Assembly (NCBI GenBank): GCA_937895975.1
Contig: CALBLG010000204.1
Location: forward strand, 1 to 6,786
Source: an uncultured Slackia sp.
Lineage (GTDB): Bacteria > Actinomycetota > Coriobacteriia > Coriobacteriales > Eggerthellaceae
Reading direction: 5' to 3'
DNA length: 6,786 bases
Each line of letters starts with the position of its first letter. The stretch's first letter is position 1. The position numbers were made by a program, and so were the translations under genes. This document shows positions 1-5,767 of this stretch, piece by piece. Under the pieces are notes generated by a model. It was not told the DNA's origin and did not search any database. It was given only the letters and a program-made list of their open reading frames with translations.

Positions 1-1277
1 CCATCGCGCCAATTGTGGTTCACGATCGACGCCGGCACGCGCCCAACGTCGGGCATGGTGTCTTCATCGATCAGCAAACGGCACATGTTTTGCTTGAACG
101 TGGGGCCGTATTCCTCGTACTTGCTATCGAAAAACACGTAGCCTTGGTGGCCCGGCAGCGAATTGAGCGTTTTTGCGGCTTGCGTGAATTGGGAAAAGCT
201 GCCTTCGAGATACGGGTAGCGCTCGCCGTTCGCATCGATGCCCAGCCAAGGCTGGCGGGCGATTTGCACCGCAGACGAATACATATGGGTATTCCAATCG
301 ACGCCATTGATGCCGCCGTCGAACTGGTCGTACGCATCGAATCCGGCGAAATCGGCGCCGGCGCCAAGGCCCATGAGAATGCCCTCGCCCGTATCTTGCG
401 TGCCCGTAGTGCTGAATTTTGCGCATTCATAGCAGGTGGGCACAAACTTCTTCAACATTTTGCGGTTGGCCGTCATGCCGCCCGTCGCCAAAAGCACGCC
501 CTTGTTTGCTTTCAGGTATGCGACGCTGCCATCCCAGTCGGTCGTTTGGATGCCGACGATGCTTTCGCCATCTTTCACAAGCCCGGTAAGCTCGGTTTTC
601 GTGCGCAGGTCGCCGCCATTTTCGACGAATCGCTCGGCAAGGAAGTTGTACAGGTACATCATGGCTCGGGCCGTCATGCCGCCTTCTTCGGAACCCGCCG
701 GCGAAATGGCCACGGGCCCAGGGCCGCCGATAACCGTGGTGGGCTGCCAAGCGAATCCGGCGTCGACAGTCCAAGCGACCAGACGCTTCGACGAGGCCAT
801 CACGTTGGTCGTGTATTCGGTCCAGCGCGACCCGAACGGAGCGCTCGCAAGCGAGGCCTCGAGCAGCTTCGCGGACACGTCGGGCATGCCGACGGCCTCT
901 TGAACGACCGTGCCCGGCGCGACCCAGGCGCTCGCCTCTTTGCTGCCGCCGCCCACATCGGGGCGCTTCTCGACAAGAATCACCGACGCGCCCAAATCGA
1001 GCGCACGCGTAGCTGCGGGCAGGCCGCCCCCAGTGCCTACCACAATGACGTCGGCCTCGGCATCCCATTGGGCGGGCGGCTCAACCGGATCTATAGGCTC
1101 ATCTTTCATTCGTTCGGGAAAATCGCGCGCATACACATCCTGCACGCTATCGGTTTCCGGCTTTTGCCCATCGGCATACGCGTTCGAACCAGGCGCGAGC
1201 AACGCAGACGCCGAGCCCAGCGCGACGGCAGACGATGCCGCGATTCCGAGAAATCCCCTTCTCGTAATCCCATCCAT
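1..1277 (-). CDS. Tat-exported FAD-binding reductase (fumarate reductase/flavocytochrome c-like flavoprotein), C-terminus beyond window
   Basis: The frame stays open to the left edge, giving 425 residues of a family usually 500-600 long, so the C-terminus is missing. The start is ATG at 1277, six bases after an AGGAGG box. Residues 1-35 form a twin-arginine signal (TRRGFLG at 5-11, then a hydrophobic stretch and AYA), which implies export across the membrane. An N-terminal FAD-binding segment follows at about 76-103 (DVIVVGTGGGLPAA, closing acidic residue in VEK). ATGG at 264-267 and TGEG at 296-299 are typical of FAD_binding_2 flavoproteins. NGERYPYLE at 350-358 matches the segment that carries the catalytic Arg in fumarate-reductase-like enzymes. 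No CxxCH haem site is visible, so electrons probably come from a separate cytochrome subunit or membrane donor. The likely role is anaerobic reduction of an organic acceptor. The substrate is unknown. The divergent LysR gene is the probable regulator. Confidence 0.92.
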   Translation of the reverse strand, partial: MDGITRRGFLGIAASSAVALGSASALLAPGSNAYADGQKPETDSVQDVYARDFPERMKDEPIDPVEPPAQWDAEADVIVVGTGGGLPAATRALDLGASVILVEKRPDVGGGSKEASAWVAPGTVVQEAVGMPDVSAKLLEASLASAPFGSRWTEYTTNVMASSKRLVAWTVDAGFAWQPTTVIGGPGPVAISPAGSEEGGMTARAMMYLYNFLAERFVENGGDLRTKTELTGLVKDGESIVGIQTTDWDGSVAYLKANKGVLLATGGMTANRKMLKKFVPTCYECAKFSTTGTQDTGEGILMGLGAGADFAGFDAYDQFDGGINGVDWNTHMYSSAVQIARQPWLGIDANGERYPYLEGSFSQFTQAAKTLNSLPGHQGYVFFDSKYEEYGPTFKQNMCRLLIDEDTMPDVGRVPASIVNHNWRD

Positions 1278-1298
1278 AGTGTTCCTCCTCTTGTTTTC

Positions 1299-1317
1299 GG
1301 CGCGCGTTCGCGGCGCC
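1299..1317 (-). promoter_or_regulatory. GC-rich hairpin in the reductase leader
   Basis: Read leftward, GGCG-c-CGCG pairs with CGCGCGCC around an AA loop: eight G/C pairs with one bulged C. It ends nine bases before the AGGAGG box of the reductase gene. Such a stem could affect translation initiation or mRNA stability. It could also be a by-product of high GC content, as no covarying homologue is available here. Confidence 0.3.
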
Positions 1318-1427
1318 TAGACAAGAGCGAGATGCAGTCGGGCACCCCGCTCCCCTGTGGAGTCTCCCTTTGCAGCTGCAAGTCCATCTTACGTCCCGTA
1401 CGCCCGCTGGCGGATGCACGCCTTTAT

Positions 1428-1441
1428 GCATAGGGGTATGC
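1428..1441. promoter_or_regulatory. Candidate LysR operator, dyad 1 (GCATA-N4-TATGC)
   Basis: A perfect five-base dyad with a four-base GGGG spacer lies in the gap between the divergent reductase and lysR genes. It is 113 bases upstream of the lysR start. LysR regulators usually bind short interrupted dyads in exactly this kind of gap. Binding itself is inferred. Confidence 0.4.
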
Positions 1442-1451
1442 GATTCTCGCG

Positions 1452-1480
1452 TTGCGCTATTCATTTTTGAATTACTATAT
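1452..1480 (+). promoter_or_regulatory. Possible promoter of the LysR gene
   Basis: TTGCGC at 1452-1457 is followed, after 17 bases, by CTATAT at 1475-1480. These are acceptable though imperfect -35 and -10 boxes in an unusually AT-rich patch of this gap. Transcription would begin near 1487 and leave a leader of about 65 bases. The match is weak by itself; position and local AT content are the main support. Confidence 0.3.
1459..1472. promoter_or_regulatory. Candidate LysR operator, dyad 2 (ATTCA-N4-TGAAT)
   Basis: A second perfect five-base dyad with a four-base TTTT spacer. Its centre is 31 bases from dyad 1, about three helical turns, so both would face the same side of the DNA. The two dyads differ in sequence, as recognition and activation sites of LysR regulators often do. 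It overlaps the proposed lysR promoter, which would suit autorepression. Function is inferred. Confidence 0.4.
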
Positions 1481-1553
1481 GGGTGCAGGAGGAGAGCGTA
1501 CGCCAACCTGGGACGGGCGCCCTTCCAAGCGCGCGCCAAAATTCGGAGGACGC

Positions 1554-2498
1554 ATGCATTACGATTTCCTATACGAATTCACCATCGTCGCTGAGGAACA
1601 GAGCTTCACCAAAGCGGCCAGACGGCTTTCGGTCTCACAGCCAGCCCTCGGGCGCCATATGGATACACTCGAAGCGAGCCTCGGTGTGCAGCTGCTCGTT
1701 CGCACCCCCAAAGGCATCACCCTGACCCCAGAGGGCCGTTGGCTGCAGAACCAAGCTTTGAATATCGTCTCGATTGGAGAAATCATCGAGGACCACTTCG
1801 TCAATCGCCGTGCGGAACGCGGCCGCCGAACGCTCTACGTCGGCGGCTCGGTTACCTCGAAAACGGTCCGACAGCGACTCGAGCAAGCGCGAAACGCCGC
1901 GGAAGCGCGCCCGTTCGATATTCGCTACCTCGACGACGAATCGTTCGCGAGCATCGCCGAAGCTTTGGACAACTCACTTGCCGACATCGCGCTCGCCTTT
2001 CGCGCAAACATCGACGCAGAGAACCTTTGGGGGCATTTCGCTTGCACGAAGATCGTCGACAGCCCGCTCGACGCCGTCGTAGAGCAATCCCACCCCTTGG
2101 CATCGCGAACGTCAATCTGCTTGGACGAGCTTGAGGGCCACACCGTCGGCCATCTTTTTGGGAGAAAGCGCAATGCCACCTCAGAATGGGCCGAGTTCAA
2201 ACGGCTGTGCGACTTACACGGATTCTGCCCGGAATCGCGCAACATGGGCTGGGAAGTAAGCCCCGGTTGGGGAACGTGGAGCATCCCCGATGCGGTGCTC
2301 GTGTTTCCCCGCGACTTGCGCGACACCGAGGCGCTCGAAGACTTCGGGAAAGCGCGTATTCCCATCGAGGACGCCGCGTTCGAGCTTTATGCGATTACGA
2401 GAAGCGATGATGCATTTGCAAGGTCGGTCGTGGCCGAAGGACTTGATAGCTTGCATGCTGCGACCAATTGCCACGAAGAATCCAAGTCGGGAGACTAG
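1554..2498 (+). CDS. LysR-family transcriptional regulator
   Basis: A 314-residue protein, close to the usual 300 of the family. Residues 1-60 form the winged helix-turn-helix (MHYDFLYEFTIVAEEQSFTKAARRL..., with LSVSQPALGRHM as the recognition part, then FxxR-like LLVRTPKGITLTPEG). Residues of about 93-300 fit the effector-binding domain, which begins LYVGGSVT. The start at 1554 is preferred over in-frame TTG 1452 or ATG 1479, because LysR proteins normally begin a few residues before the first helix and GGAGG lies four bases upstream. The extra 34 residues from 1452 look unlike protein of this family. A better AGGAGG at 1488-1493 has no start codon at a useful distance. It is divergent from the flavoprotein gene and probably controls it in response to a small ligand, likely the reductase substrate or a relative. 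Confidence 0.95.
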   Translation: MHYDFLYEFTIVAEEQSFTKAARRLSVSQPALGRHMDTLEASLGVQLLVRTPKGITLTPEGRWLQNQALNIVSIGEIIEDHFVNRRAERGRRTLYVGGSVTSKTVRQRLEQARNAAEARPFDIRYLDDESFASIAEALDNSLADIALAFRANIDAENLWGHFACTKIVDSPLDAVVEQSHPLASRTSICLDELEGHTVGHLFGRKRNATSEWAEFKRLCDLHGFCPESRNMGWEVSPGWGTWSIPDAVLVFPRDLRDTEALEDFGKARIPIEDAAFELYAITRSDDAFARSVVAEGLDSLHAATNCHEESKSGD

Positions 2499-2515
2499 CA
2501 TCCCTTTCTTTCTGC

Positions 2516-2652
2516 CTCAAATCCCGGTTTGTGACTGTTCTTTGCCCGCCGTTCAACCATTAGCATTACAGAAATCCCAGGTCGCGTATTCCGTGCGCGG
2601 CATTTTCCTGAAAATGCAAGATATATCATGCGCATAAATCGGGTTTCGGGAC
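2516..2652. repeat. Inverted-repeat element A (REPIN/MITE-like)
   Basis: The left arm at 2516-2538 differs from the left arm of the element at 6633 at only two of 23 positions (core AAATCCCGGTTTGTGACTGT). The right arm contains AAATCGGGTTTCGGGAC at 2636-2652, the reverse complement of the same core with a few changes. Between the arms lies a strong hairpin at 2600-2617 (GCATTTT-CCTG-AAAATGC) and the palindrome GATATATC at 2620-2627. The element starts 18 bases after the lysR stop codon. It codes for nothing recognisable. Confidence 0.6.
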
Positions 2653-2731
2653 AAAATCGACAGGCACTCATCGCATCGCTTCACAAGGTTGCGAATCGAA
2701 ACCACGGGTTGCGAAGGTGAAGGAGTTTCCA

Positions 2732-2929
2732 TTGTCGAAACCTTTCGTCGTTTGCGCTTGACGGGCGGTGGCGCTCCTGGCTGTGCAAGGCCTCGACAAT
2801 AAGGAAATCGCCGCCGCGGCCTACCTCAGCGAAGACACCGTGCGCAACAATATCAGCACCATCTTGTCGAAGATGGTGCTGAAAAATCGTACGCAAATCG
2901 CCGTGGCGTATTGGAAGGCGACGCTCTAA
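2732..2929 (+). pseudogene. Truncated LuxR/NarL-type regulator, C-terminal helix-turn-helix only
   Basis: From 2762 to the TAA at 2927-2929 the frame reads AVALLAVQGLDNKEIAAAAY, then SEDTVRNNISTILSKM and KNRTQIAVAYW. This is the GerE/LuxR DNA-binding domain of NarL-type regulators. The usual LTxRE opening is broken: LT is readable in another frame at 2758-2763, and a TGA at 2759-2761 closes the reading frame just before the conserved part. Upstream, a good AAGGAG (2720-2725) precedes TTG 2732, which opens only a nine-codon peptide before that TGA. No receiver, sensor or membrane domain is found upstream; element A ends 79 bases before this point. I call it a remnant left by deletion. A sequence error at the junction could restore the opening motif but not a full regulator. 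Confidence 0.75.
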
Positions 2930-2936
2930 CGAACCC

Positions 2937-3402
2937 CTACGCTTGAAGCACCTTGTTTTTCTTAGGCCGGCCAGCTTGAACGGGGGCCACAAGGCGGGCT
3001 TCTACCGAGGCTTTCGACACGAACGTACAGCGGCCGCGGCGAAAGCCGCCTAGAACGCCCGCATCGATCATGTGGGTTACGCGTCCGGCGCTCACGCCCA
3101 ACATGCGCGCGGCTTGCGCGGCGCTCACGACATCGCCGCATACAACGTAGTCGGGCTCAACCTCGAAAAAAAAGCACCACGCTTTCGCAGCCTTCAGGTA
3201 CCGCATGCCGTTTCATTTCCGGCACCGCATCGCCATGCGACAGACGACTTACCAGCCACGTTTTGGCGGCATCGCCCGCCATCCAAACCGCTTCCTTGTA
3301 GGTATCGCCCGAAGACAAGCACCCCGGCAAATCCGGAAATTAGGCGCTGCAGTCCCCATCATCCTCGGGGGTCAAAATTGCCTGAAAAATGAACTTCGCC
3401 AT
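2937..3402 (-). pseudogene. HicB-like antitoxin with excisionase-type HTH tail, broken by a nonsense codon and a frameshift
   Basis: ATG 3402 follows a GGAGG box by six bases. The first 20 codons read MAKFIFQAILTPEDDGDCSA, then TAA at 3342-3340, then FPDLPGCLSSGDTYKEAVWMAGDAAKTWL. That is the HicB signature (DGxYSxxFPDLPGC-GDT-EA) with the usual aromatic codon changed to TAA. The frame then shifts at a run of eight T (3173-3166); removing one T joins SVVLFF to EVEPDYVVCGDVVSAAQAARMLGVSAGRVTHMIDAGVLGGFRRGR, a MerR/excisionase-like helix-turn-helix, and then a basic tail ending GRPKKNKVLQA. The restored protein would have about 154 residues. HicB proteins neutralise the mRNA-cutting toxin HicA and repress their operon; no hicA is seen next to it. 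The C-terminal 89 residues from ATG 3206 remain open and could in principle still be made. Confidence 0.85.
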
Positions 3403-3443
3403 AGCGTGCCTCCGCCCGTGGCGTAAACGGGAAAGCCGGAAAA

Positions 3444-3597
3444 ATATCCGAGATTGCAAGTTTTGTCCCCTCGACAAGTGCTCGTCGGGCGAAAAGCGCC
3501 CCCTGACGCCCATCATTCGCGCCAATTACGCAGCCATTCCCGCGTGCGGCCCGAAATTGAGCCGACAAGATAGGACAAAACTCGCAATCTCGGATAT
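3444..3597. repeat. Inverted-repeat element B (REPIN/MITE-like)
   Basis: The arms at 3444-3468 and 3573-3597 are reverse complements at 24 of 25 positions (outer end ATATCCGAGATTGC, inner end GTTTTGTCC). Outside the right arm, AAATCGGGATTT at 3598-3609 is exactly the core found in element C (reverse complement at 6638-6649), and the sequence left of the left arm matches it in part. The element therefore probably belongs to the same family and may extend to about 3430-3613. The 104 bases between the arms show no gene. It lies 41 bases upstream of the broken HicB-like gene. Confidence 0.75.
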
Positions 3598-3613
3598 AAA
3601 TCGGGATTTTTCG

Positions 3614-3843
3614 TTCAGGCGCTTCGGATTTCGGCAAAAGAACCTCTACCCCGAAGGGTGATTCGACCCATGCGCAATCGCGAAAGCGCTTAACGCCGGA
3701 AAGAGCAGTGCCGAGCACCCCCAAGTCGTCCGTCTCGAACAATTCGTCGCGCCTACCGCCCTGATAGGCGCGATGAATTGCGCATGGGCTGAAATTGCCT
3801 CTGTAAACATGGGAAGAATCGACAGCACTTACGCGTCCATACA
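3614..3843 (-). other. No intact gene; possible degraded coding fragment
   Basis: Read leftward, about 3627-3775 gives a protein-like stretch (RRDELFETDDLGVLGTALSG, then RFRDCAWVESPFGVEVLLPK) with G/C-rich third positions. It has no usable start codon or ribosome site. It runs into element B without a natural end, and I recognise no family. It may be the tail of a lost gene. The remaining bases show nothing I can name. Confidence 0.3.
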
Positions 3844-3871
3844 AAGAGAACCCGCCGAAGCGGGTTCTCTT
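3844..3871 (-). terminator. Terminator of the cstA transcript
   Basis: A perfect 12-base stem (AAGAGAACCCGC / GCGGGTTCTCTT) closes, in the leftward sense, on a UUCG loop with a C-G closing pair, one of the most stable tetraloops. It is followed by a short T-rich run (CTCTTTGT). It begins 30 bases after the cstA stop codon. The modest U-tract means termination is likely but perhaps not complete. Confidence 0.85.
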
Positions 3872-3901
3872 ACGTTTATCCGGTTTTCGAAAAGGCGGGG
3901 C

Positions 3902-5650
3902 CTACTCGGCAACGTCTTTCTTCTTGCCGCCGAAGATGACGCGCGCGCCCTTCACGGCCAGCACGATGGCCAGCACCGCCAGCAGAATCGCCAGCACAAG
4001 CTGCAACCCGTTGGCAAGCGTCAGCGCACCGCCGGCGATAGCCAGGAACTTCGCCTGCATGGTAAGCACGAGCGAGGTCAGCGTAACGATGAGCATGAAC
4101 ACCATGGGCACGTAGAACATCTTGTTGTTGCGACCCGCGTTGCCCAGCCATGCGCACACGGCCAGCAAGCCCAGCGCGGCGAGCAGCTGGTTGGCGGCGC
4201 CGAACAGCGGCCATACCAGCTGGTAGCCGGTAAGGCCCAGCGCCACGCCCAGGCCCACCGTGATGATGGTGGCCACGAACGGGTTCGACAGCACCTTGCG
4301 CCAGCCGGCAACCTCTTCAGGCGTTTTGCCGGCTGGGATGAACAGCTCTTGGAACATGTAGCGACCCAGGCGCGTCGCGGTGTCGAGCGACGTCAGGCAG
4401 AACACCGACACGGCCAGGATCAGCAGCGAGTAGGCGATGTCCTCCACGCCCGTCAGGCCGGGAATGCAGCCAAGCATCTGAGACAGACCGCCCGCGAACA
4501 CCTGCGTCGGCGAGGCGTAGGTGCCATCCATGTAGCCGTCGAACACGAAGGCCACGGCGCACAGCGAGATGATGGCGACCAGGCACTCCAGCAGCATGCC
4601 GCCATAGGCGATGGGCTGCGCTTCGCTTTCGTGGTCGAGCTGCTTGGACGTGGTGCCCGAGGCGACCAGGCTGTGGAAGCCCGAAATGGCACCGCACGCG
4701 ATGGTGATGAACAGCGCGGGGAACAGGAAGCCCGTGGTCGCGACCTTGCTGTCGCCCTTCACGGCGGTAAAGCCGGTGAACGCCGGAATGTCGAGGTTCG
4801 TGGCGGCGCCGGTGACGCCCGCACCCACGATGCCCACCAGGGCAAGCGCGATCATGCCGTACAGCAGGTAGCTCGACAGATAGTCGCGCGGCTGCAGCAG
4901 AATCCACACGGGAGCGACCGAGGCAACCAGAATGTAGGCGCCGACGATCCACATCCAGGTGGTGTTGTCGAGCTCGATGACCGGGAAGTTGTAGCCGATG
5001 GTCACCACGGCCACGATGACGACAATCGCCAGCACGACGTTGACAACGCCGGGGATGGAGCGGCCGCGCAGCGCGACACCCCAAATAACGGCGGCCACGA
5101 TGAACAGCAGCGAGATCATGGCGGTGCGGCTGTTCGCCAGGTTCGTGCCCGTCATTTCCACCACGCCGTCGGCGTTGGGAACCACGGCGAACGTGCCGGC
5201 AACGATGGACGCGAACGCGGCCACGACCAAGATGAGCGTGAGGTAGGCGAAGATGCAGAACAGCTTTTTCGCCGTGTCGTCGATGTTTTCCTGGATAACG
5301 GACGCGAGCGTTTGGCCCTTATGGCGCAGCGACGCGAACAGAGCGCCGAAGTCGTGCATGGCGCCGAAGAAGATGCCACCGATGAGCACCCACAAAAGCA
5401 CAGGCACCCAGCCGAACACGGCCGCCTGAATGGGGCCGTTGATGGGGCCGGCGCCCGCAATGGACGAGAAATGGTGGCCCAGAACAACGTAGGGCTTGGC
5501 GGGCACGTAGTCGACGCCGTCCTCGAATTCGTGGGCGGGCGTTATGCGGTCGCCTTGGACTCCCCACTGCTTGGCAAGCCATCCGCCGTAGAAGATATAG
5601 CCCACGACGAGGATAGCCGCGCCGATGAGCAGAACCAGCATGGCATTCAT
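3902..5650 (-). CDS. cstA: CstA-family carbon starvation protein (nutrient/pyruvate or peptide transporter)
   Basis: A 582-residue polytopic membrane protein with about 14-16 hydrophobic segments. CstA-family signatures are clear: GHHFSSIAGAGPINGPIQAA at 58-77, GAMHDFGALFASLRHKGQ at 96-113, SGTTSKQLDHESEAQPIAYG at 331-350 and LDTATRLGRYMFQEL at 422-436, followed by the C-terminal five-segment region (WPLFGAANQLLAALGLLAV) and a short basic cytoplasmic end. E. coli CstA and BtsT are about 700 residues, so this is a shorter version lacking part of the loops. Known relatives import pyruvate or are linked to peptide use during carbon starvation; the substrate here is inferred. ATG 5650 is chosen because GAGGAG lies eight bases upstream and the first helix begins at once; a 19-residue upstream extension has no such support. 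The gene ends before a strong hairpin terminator. Confidence 0.96.
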   Translation of the reverse strand: MNAMLVLLIGAAILVVGYIFYGGWLAKQWGVQGDRITPAHEFEDGVDYVPAKPYVVLGHHFSSIAGAGPINGPIQAAVFGWVPVLLWVLIGGIFFGAMHDFGALFASLRHKGQTLASVIQENIDDTAKKLFCIFAYLTLILVVAAFASIVAGTFAVVPNADGVVEMTGTNLANSRTAMISLLFIVAAVIWGVALRGRSIPGVVNVVLAIVVIVAVVTIGYNFPVIELDNTTWMWIVGAYILVASVAPVWILLQPRDYLSSYLLYGMIALALVGIVGAGVTGAATNLDIPAFTGFTAVKGDSKVATTGFLFPALFITIACGAISGFHSLVASGTTSKQLDHESEAQPIAYGGMLLECLVAIISLCAVAFVFDGYMDGTYASPTQVFAGGLSQMLGCIPGLTGVEDIAYSLLILAVSVFCLTSLDTATRLGRYMFQELFIPAGKTPEEVAGWRKVLSNPFVATIITVGLGVALGLTGYQLVWPLFGAANQLLAALGLLAVCAWLGNAGRNNKMFYVPMVFMLIVTLTSLVLTMQAKFLAIAGGALTLANGLQLVLAILLAVLAIVLAVKGARVIFGGKKKDVAE

Positions 5651-5678
5651 AATATAAGCTCCTCTATATAGCGACGTA

Positions 5679-5692
5679 GGGCGCATGCGCCC
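5679..5692. promoter_or_regulatory. 14-base perfect palindrome upstream of cstA
   Basis: GGGCGCATGCGCCC lies 28 bases upstream of the cstA start codon and 14 bases upstream of its ribosome site. A smaller palindrome, CTATATAG (5664-5671), touches that ribosome site. In the mRNA the first could form a small stem, and in DNA it could be an operator. No regulator can be assigned, and I found no convincing promoter boxes in the 117-base gap. Confidence 0.35.
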
Positions 5693-5767
5693 ATGATCGG
5701 CCGGCATGCCTTGGCAACCTGGCGATGCGGCCTGAAAGCCATATTGAGGTTCTCGGCTTCGCGCGCC

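Noticed and set aside
1325..1365. GGGGTGCCC-like sequence in the reductase leader, resembling part of a TPP riboswitch
   Set aside because: Only this short piece matches. The CUGAGA block and the GAACCUGAUCUGG arm are absent, and the gene is not thiamine-related.
15..1433. 472-residue open frame on the + strand
   Set aside because: It is antisense to the flavoprotein gene, which has a Tat signal, FAD motif and ribosome site. The + frame has none of these.
1452..1553. N-terminal extension of the LysR protein from TTG 1452 or ATG 1479
   Set aside because: It would place 34 or 25 atypical residues before the family-standard start and cover the promoter and dyad region. ATG 1554 has its own GGAGG.
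2759..2761. TGA before the LuxR-type domain as a selenocysteine codon
   Set aside because: Selenocysteine makes no sense in this DNA-binding domain, and the conserved LTxRE residues are missing around it.
3403..3480. A hicA toxin gene directly upstream of the HicB-like gene
   Set aside because: No short frame with a HicA-like pattern exists there. The space is filled by element B.
3359..3844. 161-residue leftward open frame
   Set aside because: It begins at a TTG without a ribosome site next to a terminator, crosses inverted-repeat element B and overlaps the HicB-like start. At most its first part is a coding fragment.
3773..5671. 632-residue open frame on the + strand
   Set aside because: It is antisense to cstA. 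Its composition (runs of H, R, Q, D, G) is what results from reading GC-rich codons of a membrane protein backwards, and it has no family features.
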